Shown here piece by piece: positions 17,220-25,916 of a stretch of 64,000 nt of DNA (within the stretch, counting starts at the first letter, position 1; every line of letters starts with the position of its first letter). The position numbers and the translations under genes were made by a program. Under the pieces are notes generated by a model. That model saw only the letters and a list, made by a program, of their open reading frames with translations, made no database searches and was not told where the DNA came from. The stretch comes from Alphaproteobacteria bacterium (GTDB lineage Bacteria > Pseudomonadota > Alphaproteobacteria > CAAGCB01 > CAG-977): NCBI GenBank assembly GCA_017616015.1, contig JAFZYY010000006.1:124001-188000 (forward strand). Direction: 5' to 3'.

Positions 17220-18266
17220 ATGGTTAAATCTTTAAAAGGTTCTGAAAAAAAGAAAACGTCGGCCGCCAAAGAAAAACCTGCGGTTCATATTCCTCTTCAG
17301 GGCAGTAAGGCCAAAAAAGAAGAATTGACAAAAATTATCAATGAAATGTGCAAATCCGATGCCGGACGCGCCATTTTGGAAACCGCCGCCTACAACGGAT
17401 ATGAGCTGAAGTTTGATCCGGAATTGGAGGAAACGGGAGAATACGGTTATGCCGATCAGGATGAGCGTTGTTGCGCCTTAAATCCTGCAAACTCTATGGC
17501 TGAAAATATTGCCACTTTAGCGCATGAACTGCGGCACGCCTATCAATTCGAATATAGCAAACTGACCGAAGATGTATACAGCGAAGAATACGATACAAAA
17601 ACGTTGCTGCACAAAGATCGTATCATGGAAGCCGATGCGGAGAGTTACGGGTGCTTGGTCGCATGGGAACTAAAACAACAAGGCCTTGAAGACTGTTGGA
17701 ACGACTTCGCCGCTGAATTTCCCAATGTAACAGAAGCTTTCGAAAAAACCTTTAAAGAAACAGAGGATAAAAACAAAGCGCGTACAGCTGCCTTCAAAGG
17801 GTGGTATGACGACACCGAAAGACGGGATTCTTATGATGAAGGCATCGTCGAAGAAATTGAATCGACCTCTCCCGATGATTTCAAAAAGAAATTGAAATCC
17901 ATCAGCGCCGAAACGTTTGTAGAAGCTTTCTGCACCGATCCGGACACGGGAATGAATTATTTTACTGATGATCCGAGCATTCTGGAATCCGGAAAATATA
18001 CGGCGCTGTATGAAGACAGAAAAGAAGCCATAAAGGCTCATCATCAAAAACGCGAAACTTTGCCGGGACGAATCCCCGATAAAACCATCGAGGGCATCGA
18101 AGCGCAAAAGCGTCCGGGAGCAGAGCGTGAAAACAACGCCCGAGCCGTCAGCGCAGAAGCGAAAGAAGTCGCTTTGGCCAGTCGGCAGAAACGCGCCGCG
18201 AAACAGATCAAGCAGCAGAAAAAGCCGTCCTTAGCTTTATTGAAAAAGAAGAGCAAAACCCGCTAA
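17220..18266 (+). CDS. Putative zinc metallopeptidase (DUF6782-like)
   Basis: A 348-residue protein with a minimal zincin site LAHELRHAYQFE (HExxH; about residues 100-111) and a downstream acidic helix DRIMEADAESYGCLVAWEL that could supply the third zinc ligand. This pattern fits the putative metallopeptidase family DUF6782, as I recall it. Lys-rich termini are probably disordered. No signal peptide is seen, so it is likely cytosolic. AAAGAGGTG precedes the ATG. The target is unknown. Confidence 0.7.
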   Translation: MVKSLKGSEKKKTSAAKEKPAVHIPLQGSKAKKEELTKIINEMCKSDAGRAILETAAYNGYELKFDPELEETGEYGYADQDERCCALNPANSMAENIATLAHELRHAYQFEYSKLTEDVYSEEYDTKTLLHKDRIMEADAESYGCLVAWELKQQGLEDCWNDFAAEFPNVTEAFEKTFKETEDKNKARTAAFKGWYDDTERRDSYDEGIVEEIESTSPDDFKKKLKSISAETFVEAFCTDPDTGMNYFTDDPSILESGKYTALYEDRKEAIKAHHQKRETLPGRIPDKTIEGIEAQKRPGAERENNARAVSAEAKEVALASRQKRAAKQIKQQKKPSLALLKKKSKTR

Positions 18267-18479
18267 TCAATAATGCGGCGGCGGAACTTCCTCGGACAGC
18301 GGACGAATTTGTCCGCCGGCGTCGAAGTTTTGCGCCAAAAAATGAACTTCCCGCCGAAGACGGTCAATCGTCAGCGCCTGTTGCGCGACGATCTGATTTA
18401 AGTCTTTCAGCGTGCGTTCGTTTTCAGCAATAATGCTTTCCAACGCGATAAAGCGTTCTTCTGTTTCATCTGGTGTCAT
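18267..18479 (-). CDS. slyX: SlyX-family protein
   Basis: A 70-residue coiled-coil protein (heptads across residues 5-45) with the C-terminal PPPHY signature of SlyX. The function of the family is unclear. It is convergent with the metallopeptidase gene with no gap. Confidence 0.9.
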   Translation of the reverse strand: MTPDETEERFIALESIIAENERTLKDLNQIVAQQALTIDRLRREVHFLAQNFDAGGQIRPLSEEVPPPHY

Positions 18480-18590
18480 TTTCTGCCTCTTTTCAATCGG
18501 GTAAAAAGGAGCATAACGCTATTTTGCCTGTTGAGTAAATCTTTTAAAAAGCTTACTTTAAAGAAAAATTATTTTTAATGAGGTGTTTTC

Positions 18591-19793
18591 ATGACTGCTT
18601 TAACCGATTTGTTTTGCGATTTGGCGCGCATTCCCTCGCCTTCTTTACAGGAAGACGCCGTTGCAGAGCGCATACTGTCCGTATTCAAAGAAAGCGCTGT
18701 TCCCGCCGAGCGCGATGATTTCGGCAATGTTTACGCCCATATTCCGGCAACGGATTCGTCAAAGCGTCCGTTAATGCTGTCCGCGCACATGGACGTGGTC
18801 GGCGATTCCAGTCCCGTCCACATTGTCAAAAACGGCAATATCATCAAAACAGACGGCAAACGCACTTTAGGCGCCGACGATAAAGCAGGTGTCGCCGCCG
18901 CCATAATGTTGGCCAAGACGGTTATAAATGATAAAGAAGCCCGTCACGGCGGCCTGGAAATCGTTTTCACCCGCGATGAAGAACAGAATATGAGCGGCGC
19001 GCGCGCTTTAAATTTCGTCCGCTTCAAGTCGGAATATATTTTAGTTCTGGACGGAGATCGTTTAGGGGACTTTCAAATCGCGGGCGCCGGCTATACCAAG
19101 ATGATGTTAAGCGTCAACGCGTTCAAGGGCGGTCACTCCGGCATTGACATCGCCGATCCGTCGCGCGTCAACGCAGTCAAACTGATTGCCGAAATCATGG
19201 CGGAAATGCCGCAGGGTGTTTATTACAAAGATGAAACCGGCGTAGTTACATCAATCAATGCCGGCGCGGTTGTCGGCGGCGGCGTCAAAAACACGGAAAC
19301 GGACAAACAGGGCGTTGATTTTGCTTTTTTCATGGCAGATCATGCCATGTCCAACATTATCAACACGGACGCGTTTGCGCTTTATTCAATTCGCAGCTCC
19401 GACAAGGCTAAAGAAGCGGCTCTTATTCATGAAATTCAGGACAAGATCGCTCTGTTCAATAAAAAATACGACGGTCTGGCCGCTTTTTCGGCAACTTTTG
19501 AAGAGCATATTCCGCCGTTTGAAAAATCAAGCGATACGACAATGATCGAAACGGCCAAAAAAGCCGGAGAAAAAACAGGAATGAGCTTAAATATTTCCTC
19601 TTTCCACGCCGGCGCGGAAACACATCTGTACGCGCAAAAGAAAAATGCGAACGGAAAGACGTTCAAGCCTTATCTGGTCGGCGCGGCGAACATATACAAC
19701 ATGCACTCGGCCGCCGAATACGTCGAGGCCGATTCCATGGATAAAGGTTTCGAACTGATCAAAGCGCTGTTCTATACCTTCAACGCAGGTTAA
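18591..19793 (+). CDS. M20-family peptidase (PepT-like aminopeptidase)
   Basis: A two-zinc exopeptidase resembling tripeptidase T-like proteins. The 400 residues show the metal-site motifs SAHMDVVGD (about residue 63), GADDKAGVAAA (about 92) and TRDEEQNMSGAR (about 125). The dimerisation-domain text KGGHSGIDI also appears, and a C-terminal HSAAEYVEADS supplies the last ligand region. TGAGGTG precedes the ATG. It probably takes part in peptide recycling, as does pepF. Confidence 0.88.
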   Translation: MTALTDLFCDLARIPSPSLQEDAVAERILSVFKESAVPAERDDFGNVYAHIPATDSSKRPLMLSAHMDVVGDSSPVHIVKNGNIIKTDGKRTLGADDKAGVAAAIMLAKTVINDKEARHGGLEIVFTRDEEQNMSGARALNFVRFKSEYILVLDGDRLGDFQIAGAGYTKMMLSVNAFKGGHSGIDIADPSRVNAVKLIAEIMAEMPQGVYYKDETGVVTSINAGAVVGGGVKNTETDKQGVDFAFFMADHAMSNIINTDAFALYSIRSSDKAKEAALIHEIQDKIALFNKKYDGLAAFSATFEEHIPPFEKSSDTTMIETAKKAGEKTGMSLNISSFHAGAETHLYAQKKNANGKTFKPYLVGAANIYNMHSAAEYVEADSMDKGFELIKALFYTFNAG

Positions 19794-19858
19794 AAGTACA
19801 CTTTTTATTAAGAGCTTTATTCTATAATACGTACTCCGTTCAAACAGGGTGCGTATCA

Positions 19859-20554
19859 ATGGATTATAATACTTTACAAAGCGATTTTCGAAATATAAAA
19901 GGGTGGGTTTTCGATCTGGACGACACGCTTTATCCGCCGACGGGAGAAATTTACGCGCAAATGGCAAAAAGGATTTGCGAATATGTGATGAAAACTCTCA
20001 ACCTTGACGAAAAAGAAGCCACAGTTATTCAAAAAGAGTATTACCGCAAATACGGTGCAACCGTCTGGGGACTGATGGTTGAACACGATGTCGATCCCGA
20101 AGATTTTACCAATTACGTACATGAATTGGATTTGTCGTCCCTAAAAAAAAATCCGCGCCTGAAAAAGTGTCTTGACAATCTGCCCAACAAAAAATTTGTC
20201 TTTACCAACGGCGCTTATCAACACGCCGAACGCGTTTTGGAACGCCTGGGACTGACAGAGTGTTTCAGCGGCATTTTTTCAATCCGCGAAGCCGAATATA
20301 TTCCAAAACCGGCTTTGCAGACTTATCTGAAAATGTTGGAAACTTTTAGCTTAAACGCTAAAGAAAGCGTCATGTTCGACGACAGCCCCGCCAATATTCT
20401 CGGTGCTAAAAGAGCCGGCATGCGTACCGTCTGGATTTCGTCCAACGTGGAAAACAACAAATACTGCTCGGTCGATACACAAGATTTCTGCGATTACGAA
20501 ACGCCGGATCTGATAACGTTTTTATCCGCTTTGCTCATGGATAAAAGCGCGTAA
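19859..20554 (+). CDS. HAD-family pyrimidine 5'-nucleotidase-like hydrolase
   Basis: The 231 residues match the HAD subfamily that includes pyrimidine 5'-nucleotidases. Motif I is VFDLDDTLYPP (about residues 17-27), motif II FVFTNGAYQHAERVL, the Lys of motif III is in EYIPKPAL, and motif IV is MFDDSPANILGAKRAG. The reaction is dephosphorylation of a small phosphorylated metabolite, probably a nucleotide. It is convergent with the MBL-fold gene with no gap. Confidence 0.88.
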   Translation: MDYNTLQSDFRNIKGWVFDLDDTLYPPTGEIYAQMAKRICEYVMKTLNLDEKEATVIQKEYYRKYGATVWGLMVEHDVDPEDFTNYVHELDLSSLKKNPRLKKCLDNLPNKKFVFTNGAYQHAERVLERLGLTECFSGIFSIREAEYIPKPALQTYLKMLETFSLNAKESVMFDDSPANILGAKRAGMRTVWISSNVENNKYCSVDTQDFCDYETPDLITFLSALLMDKSA

Positions 20555-21181
20555 TTACAGAAAATTCTTTTTTTCCGCTCCGACGGTCGTCGGCTCGGAA
20601 TGTCCCGAATACAAAACCGTATCCTCCGGCAAAGTCAGAACCTTTTGCTTAATGCTCTGTTGCAGCTGTATGAAATTGCCGCCGGGAAAATGCGTCGCGC
20701 CCATGCTGTCTTTGAAAATCGTGTCGCCGACAAACGCCGTTTTGTTCGCCGCGTCATAGTAAAGAACGGAATCAGGCGTATGACCGGGCGTATGAATGAC
20801 TTTCAGTTTGACGGACGAATCGGCTTCAAGCGTTATTTCATCGCCTTCGTTCACATATTCCGCTTCGGTTAAATTGAATTTCCGATTGCAGTAGTCTCCC
20901 AGATTTAATTGTCCGTCCGTCAGGTATTCCTGCCCGTTGAGATGCGCGACATACGGAATGTTCAGCTGACGGTGAAGCGTTTCCACGGCGCCTATATGAT
21001 CGAAATGCCCGTGCGTGATCAGCATTTTTTCTATCGTCCAGCCGTTTTCTTCAATCACACGAAGCAATACGTCCGCCTGCGCCGCGGGATCGATTAAAAA
21101 GCCGTGCTTTGTTTTTTCATCAATGTAAAAATAAGCGTTCGTTTCAATAAATTCAGCGACTTCAACCTGTTTAACAATCAT
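20555..21181 (-). CDS. MBL-fold hydrolase, glyoxalase II-like
   Basis: A 208-residue metallo-beta-lactamase-fold protein with the complete metal site THGHFDHIG (about residues 56-64), TPGHTPDSV, VGDTIF and the late GHSEPTT. The length and order fit small glyoxalase II-like hydroxyacylglutathione hydrolases. The substrate is not certain. Confidence 0.87.
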   Translation of the reverse strand: MIVKQVEVAEFIETNAYFYIDEKTKHGFLIDPAAQADVLLRVIEENGWTIEKMLITHGHFDHIGAVETLHRQLNIPYVAHLNGQEYLTDGQLNLGDYCNRKFNLTEAEYVNEGDEITLEADSSVKLKVIHTPGHTPDSVLYYDAANKTAFVGDTIFKDSMGATHFPGGNFIQLQQSIKQKVLTLPEDTVLYSGHSEPTTVGAEKKNFL

Positions 21182-21223
21182 AAAAGAACCTTCCCTGATG
21201 TTTTTTCAAGCATACACAAAAAA

Positions 21224-21246
21224 CAAGCCCGCCGTAAAGCGGGCCC
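21224..21246 (-). terminator. Terminator after the small exported protein gene
   Basis: On the minus strand GCCCGC-TTTACG-GCGGGC is followed by TTGTTTTTT, immediately downstream of the 21250 stop codon. Confidence 0.85.
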
Positions 21247-21249
21247 GTT

Positions 21250-21600
21250 TTATTTTTTCTTTTTATTTTTCATCTGCTTTTTCGTTTTCGGCGGAAAGAT
21301 TTCCACTTCGTCGACAATCAGATAGTCCGGATTGTCCGCGAAATATTCCACCTGCACACGATCGCCCGTATTCAAATCGGTCAAAGAGACTTCTTCGTCA
21401 AACCACTTGCCGTTTTTTTCCATTTCCGTCATTTCGTTGATGTTAAACAAATACATGTGCCCGTCGTCGCCGCGGACGGTAAACGTGTTTTCCGCCGCCG
21501 CGATTTGTTCCACCGTGCCGAACGTTTTCATGCCGTCGGCAAAAGCCGGACAAGCCGTCGCGCAAAACAAAACCAATCCTGTCAATACTTCTTTTTTCAT
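21250..21600 (-). CDS. Small exported protein, DUF1344-like
   Basis: A 116-residue protein with a signal peptide (cleavage after A-F-A, residue 21), a small beta-rich domain containing FGTVEQIAAAENTFTVRGDD and DLNTGDRVQVEYFADN, and a Lys-rich tail. The arrangement resembles DUF1344-type periplasmic proteins of alphaproteobacteria. Function is unknown. GGGAGGAAAT precedes the ATG. Confidence 0.75.
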   Translation of the reverse strand: MKKEVLTGLVLFCATACPAFADGMKTFGTVEQIAAAENTFTVRGDDGHMYLFNINEMTEMEKNGKWFDEEVSLTDLNTGDRVQVEYFADNPDYLIVDEVEIFPPKTKKQMKNKKKK

Positions 21601-21669
21601 CTGATTTCCTCCCTTTCACAACACGGTTAAATTATCAAAAACCGGAGAAAAAATCAGGCTGGCAGAAGG

Positions 21670-22107
21670 TTATCTGTCCGACGGTATTATATCAACCTTC
21701 ACGCCGGCTTCCTCCAGAATGGTTTTTGCCAGATTGAAGTTTTCCAGCCACCGGTCGGGAATCGGCTTGTCCTCGACGACAACGCGTTTGATGCCGGACT
21801 GAATGATCGCCCCCGCACAGCGCGAGCACGGCAGGTACGGATAGACGTAAATCGTGCAACCGGCAACTGATTTCGGCGCGGTTAAAATCGCGTTGGCTTC
21901 CGCATGAACAATCAGTTCATACTTTAATTCCCGCTTGTTCAGGCGTTCTTCCGTATCTTCGACTCCGATCGGCAATCCGTTAAAGCCGACGGAAACAATG
22001 CGTTTTTTATCGTCAACGATGACCGCGCCGACCTGCGAGGACGGATCTTTCGACCATGTCGCGACCAACTGAGCCAAATCAAAAAAGCGTTTTTGCCATT
22101 TATCCAT
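21670..22107 (-). CDS. dCMP/cytidine deaminase-like zinc enzyme
   Basis: The 145 residues contain the deaminase zinc motifs VHAEANAIL (about residues 67-75) and PCSRCAGAII (about 93-102), and the family N-terminus WSKDPSSQVGAVIVDDKKRI. It probably deaminates dCMP or a related pyrimidine nucleotide to feed dTMP synthesis. TGAGGAGAAC precedes the ATG. Confidence 0.88.
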   Translation of the reverse strand: MDKWQKRFFDLAQLVATWSKDPSSQVGAVIVDDKKRIVSVGFNGLPIGVEDTEERLNKRELKYELIVHAEANAILTAPKSVAGCTIYVYPYLPCSRCAGAIIQSGIKRVVVEDKPIPDRWLENFNLAKTILEEAGVKVDIIPSDR

Positions 22108-22231
22108 AATGCGTTCTCCTCAAACATTGAAAGCATCATAACAATCTTTCGGTATACCGACAATAAAAAGACTTAACAAAACGAATGCGTTTCGCTACTT
22201 TGAATGAAAACAACTTTAAAAGGAAAAAACC

Positions 22232-22915
22232 ATGAAACCGATTATTGCCGTCCTGTGTCCGATGCCCATGGAATTCAACGCCGTCGAAAAAGCGTTCGGA
22301 AAATTGGGAGAAACGCTTGAAACCGTGTTTGAAGAAAAACGTTTCGACCATAACGGTCTGGACGTCATTCTGGCGCGCTGCGGCGTCGGCAAGACTTTCG
22401 CCGCGGCAAAAGCGCAAAAACTGATTCAGACTTACGAACCCGATCATTTGTTTGTCTGCGGTGTTGCCGGCGCAATTTCGGAAAAACTGAATGTTTTCGA
22501 CGTTGTCGTTCCGAACCGCGTCGTTCACGGAGACGTCTGTTTCGGCGACACGTACAGTCCGACGGACGTAACGGAATCCTCGATGGAATTTTTCGAAGGC
22601 AAACCGGGATTTTCCCAAACGGCTTATCTGCCGGAACGGCTGAACGCCCCGTATGAATCGGGAACGCTCGCCACGATCGACTTCTTTGCCGAAGAAAAGG
22701 AAAAAGACTTTCTGGAAGAAAAGTTCAACGCCGTCTGCATTGATATGGAAAGCGCCGCCGTTGCGCAAATCGCGACGCTGTGGAACATTCCCGTCACCGT
22801 GATTCGGGCGATTTCCGACAACAGAAAACACACTTTGGGCGACTTTGAAACAAACGCGCCGAAAGCCTGCGATCTTGCGGCGCAAGCTTTGTTAACGTTG
22901 TTAAAAAACATCTAA
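22232..22915 (+). CDS. 5'-methylthioadenosine/S-adenosylhomocysteine nucleosidase-like phosphorylase-fold enzyme
   Basis: A 227-residue protein of the purine/uridine phosphorylase superfamily. The N-terminal MKPIIAVLCPMPMEFNAVEK carries the family glutamate. CGVAGAISEKLNVFDVVVPN is the nucleobase-pocket region, and CIDMESAAVAQIA holds the ribose-binding Met-Glu. The final AISD aspartate is present. This fits Mtn/Pfs, which hydrolyses MTA and SAH in methyl recycling. It overlaps the convergent histidine phosphatase gene by 4 bases. Confidence 0.85.
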   Translation: MKPIIAVLCPMPMEFNAVEKAFGKLGETLETVFEEKRFDHNGLDVILARCGVGKTFAAAKAQKLIQTYEPDHLFVCGVAGAISEKLNVFDVVVPNRVVHGDVCFGDTYSPTDVTESSMEFFEGKPGFSQTAYLPERLNAPYESGTLATIDFFAEEKEKDFLEEKFNAVCIDMESAAVAQIATLWNIPVTVIRAISDNRKHTLGDFETNAPKACDLAAQALLTLLKNI

Positions 22916-23472
22916 AGATCCGACGAATAAATAAACTCTTTGAGCCGGACAGGCGTATTGCCCAGCTTTTGCCACGGTTCCGGAATATCCAGACAAGCCA
23001 GAGCCGAGGTCGGAAATCCGTCCGCGATCCGATGTGCATACAACTCTTCGCCCGCCGGATTCCAATCACAGACCATCGGTAAAAACTCCTGTAATCCGGG
23101 ATTGTGACCGATAACAAGCACTTCGCGCTTATCCGGCGCGGTACGCCTCAAAATGCGCAGAATATCATCAGCGTCCGCCATATAAAGCGCATCGATAAAA
23201 ACAACTTCCGTCGTCGCAAAAGCTTTTTTCAGCTTTATAAGCGTTTCCATCGTCCGGACGGCCGGCGAACATAAAATCAAATCGGGACGAACCTGTCTGT
23301 CAATCATCAGGTTTCGGATTTTCTTCACGTCTTTGCGGCCGCGTTTCATTAACGGACGAAATACGTCCCGATCTTCTGTTTTGCTTTTTTCCGCTTTGCC
23401 GTGACGCATCAAATACAACCGTCGGGGAAGCTTTGCTTCCGACACTGTTTCTTTCGCCTTTTTTAAAGCCAT
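22912..23472 (-). CDS. SixA-like histidine phosphatase
   Basis: A 186-residue histidine-phosphatase-superfamily protein with the catalytic RHG motif in LYLMRHGKAEK (about residues 20-30) and the second histidine in VLVIGHNPGLQEFL. LILCSPAVRTMETL matches the SixA subgroup, which dephosphorylates phosphohistidine proteins. AAGAGGTGCGAC precedes the ATG. The substrate here is not known. Confidence 0.85.
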   Translation of the reverse strand: MALKKAKETVSEAKLPRRLYLMRHGKAEKSKTEDRDVFRPLMKRGRKDVKKIRNLMIDRQVRPDLILCSPAVRTMETLIKLKKAFATTEVVFIDALYMADADDILRILRRTAPDKREVLVIGHNPGLQEFLPMVCDWNPAGEELYAHRIADGFPTSALACLDIPEPWQKLGNTPVRLKEFIYSSDL

Positions 23473-23623
23473 GTCGCACCTCTTTTTGCCTCTCTTTTTC
23501 AGAATAAAAAATTCCGTAAAAAAAGGAAGATGAGCAATCGATTTAAACTTTTTTCATTCTTTTATTTTATATGAAAAAATATTATTGATTAAAGCTGATG
23601 TCTTTTGATTAAGGATTATTTTC

Positions 23624-25903
23624 ATGCCGTCAGAGCCCGTTGTTTTCTCACAGCCCGTATCCATGGATTCCCCGTCCCGTTTTTTCAATCGGGAACTGTC
23701 CTGGCTGGCGTTCAACCAACGCGTTTTGGAAGAAGCGATGAACACGCGTTATCCTTTGCTGGAACGTTTGCGCTTTCTGGCGATTTCGGGATCCAATCTG
23801 GACGAGTTTTTTATGGTGCGCGTCGCCGGTATTTTAGCCCAGATTTACGCGGGCGTAACGACGCGTTCCGATGACGGCCTGACACCGCAGGAACAACTGG
23901 ACGCGATCAACAGCCGCGTTGAAATTCTGCGCAAAACGCAGGACGAATACTTCCATATTCTGAAAAAAGAAATGGAAAAGGAACAAATTTTCCTGATTTC
24001 CAGAGATCAGCTTTCCAAACAGGACACAAAAGCCCTGAAATCCGTCTTTGAAGATTCCGTTTTTCCCGTCTTAACGCCGATTGCGTTGGATCCGGCGCAC
24101 CCTTTTCCGTGGCTGGCGAATTTATCGCAATCTCTGATCTTTTCAATGAAAGACAAAAAAGGAACGGAACGCAAAGCTTTGATTCCTCTTCCGTCCAGTC
24201 TGCCGCGCTTTATCCGTCTGACAAAAAAACCCGCCCGCTTTATCGCGCTGGAAGATGTCGTCATGCAATTCATCGGCACGATTTTTCCGAACTTTACCGT
24301 CAAACAGTCCGGTTCGTTTTCGATCGTCCGAAACAGTCTGCTGGAAGTCGATGAACGCGCCGAAGATCTGGTGCGTCAGTTTGAAACGGCTTTAGCGCAG
24401 CAAAAACGCGGCGACGTGATCGCTTTGGTGATGAATCAGGATATGCCGGACGAATTGGCTTCCTATCTGACATATAAGCTGGACGTTGAAAGTTTCGGCG
24501 TCGTGCGTCGCAACGGTGTTTTAAGCGTGCGTTCTTTGTCGTCTTTAATCCTTTCGGAAAGAAAAGACCTGCTGTTCAAACCTTACAAGCCCCGCCATGC
24601 CGAGCGCGTCCGTGACTTCAAAGGCGACCACTTCGCCGCTATCCGCAAAAAAGACATGGTCATTCATCACCCTTACGAATCTTTTGAAGTCGTCGTCAAA
24701 TTCCTGCGGCAGGCGGCAAAAGATCCCGACGTTGTTTCCATCAAGCAAACGCTTTACCGCACGAACAAAAACTCGCCGATTGTCAAAGCGTTAATCGACG
24801 CCGCACGCGCCGGCAAAGACGTAACCGCCGTCGTCGAGCTGCGCGCCCGTTTCGACGAGGAAGCCAACATCAAGTGGGCGAAAGATATGGAACAAGCCGG
24901 CGTTCACGTCGTTTTCGGACTGATGAACTACAAAACGCACGCGAAAATTTCTCTGGTCACCCGCAAAGAAAACGGCAAAATGAAAAGCTACGCCCATTTC
25001 GGAACGGGCAACTATCACGAAATCACGGCGAATTTATATACGGACCTGTCGTTTTTCACCTGCGACAAACAGCTGTGCACGGACGCGGCTCTGGTGTTCA
25101 ACTATCTGACCGGTTATGCACAGCCCGAAGGGTTGAAAAAGCTGGCGATCGCCCCGTTGAATCTGCGCGATAAGCTGTTGAAACTGATTGATAAGGAAAT
25201 CTCGTACGCAGAAGAAGGTAAGCCGGCGAATATTTGGGCGAAAATGAATTCTTTGCTGGACGACAAGCTGATCGACGCTTTGTACCGCGCTTCGCAGGCC
25301 GGCGTAAAAATCTCTTTGGTCGTGCGCGGCATTTGCGCTTTGCGTCCGGGCATTCCCGGTTTTTCCGAAAATATCAAAGTCAAAAGCATTATCGGGCGTT
25401 TTCTGGAACACGCGCGCATTTTCTGCTTCGGCAACGGCAACAAGCTGCCTTCGCCCGACGCAAAAGTGTTTATTTCCTCCGCCGACTGGATGCAGCGCAA
25501 CACGATGCACCGTGTGGAAACGCTCGTCCCCATTCAAAACGAAACCGTTCACGAACAAATCATGGGACAAATCATGCAGGGCAACATCAAAGACGAAGCG
25601 CTGAGCTGGCTTTTGCACCCCGACATGACGTACACCCGCGTTTCCGAAAGCCCGCAAGCGTTTTCCTGTCACCAGTTCTTTATGACTCACCCCAGTCTGT
25701 CCGGACGGGGAACCGCCAAACTGCGCGGTATCGTCGCCCGCCAGAAAAAGGCTGTCCGCAAAGAGGAAAGAACCGGCGTTTTGCCGGCGGTAAAACCGAA
25801 ACGGACAAGAACGGTAAAAAAAGCCGCCGCGAAGGTCGTCAAAAAAACGCCCGTCAAAAAGCAGAAAAAAATCGTCAGAAAATCTCTGGCTCAGCCTAAA
25901 TAA
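23624..25903 (+). CDS. ppk: Polyphosphate kinase 1
   Basis: Makes and breaks long-chain polyphosphate using ATP. The 759 residues show the four-domain PPK1 layout: N-terminal SRFFNRELSWLAFNQRVLEE, the head domain, and catalytic C1/C2 domains. The phospholipase-D-like histidine motifs are in YKTHAKISLVTRKENG (about residue 445) and a later MHRVETLVPI. The C-terminal tail is Lys/Arg-rich. AAGGATT precedes the ATG. It is followed after 13 bases by pap, so polyphosphate synthesis and use are encoded together. Confidence 0.96.
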   Translation: MPSEPVVFSQPVSMDSPSRFFNRELSWLAFNQRVLEEAMNTRYPLLERLRFLAISGSNLDEFFMVRVAGILAQIYAGVTTRSDDGLTPQEQLDAINSRVEILRKTQDEYFHILKKEMEKEQIFLISRDQLSKQDTKALKSVFEDSVFPVLTPIALDPAHPFPWLANLSQSLIFSMKDKKGTERKALIPLPSSLPRFIRLTKKPARFIALEDVVMQFIGTIFPNFTVKQSGSFSIVRNSLLEVDERAEDLVRQFETALAQQKRGDVIALVMNQDMPDELASYLTYKLDVESFGVVRRNGVLSVRSLSSLILSERKDLLFKPYKPRHAERVRDFKGDHFAAIRKKDMVIHHPYESFEVVVKFLRQAAKDPDVVSIKQTLYRTNKNSPIVKALIDAARAGKDVTAVVELRARFDEEANIKWAKDMEQAGVHVVFGLMNYKTHAKISLVTRKENGKMKSYAHFGTGNYHEITANLYTDLSFFTCDKQLCTDAALVFNYLTGYAQPEGLKKLAIAPLNLRDKLLKLIDKEISYAEEGKPANIWAKMNSLLDDKLIDALYRASQAGVKISLVVRGICALRPGIPGFSENIKVKSIIGRFLEHARIFCFGNGNKLPSPDAKVFISSADWMQRNTMHRVETLVPIQNETVHEQIMGQIMQGNIKDEALSWLLHPDMTYTRVSESPQAFSCHQFFMTHPSLSGRGTAKLRGIVARQKKAVRKEERTGVLPAVKPKRTRTVKKAAAKVVKKTPVKKQKKIVRKSLAQPK

Positions 25904-25916
25904 GGATTAAACCGTC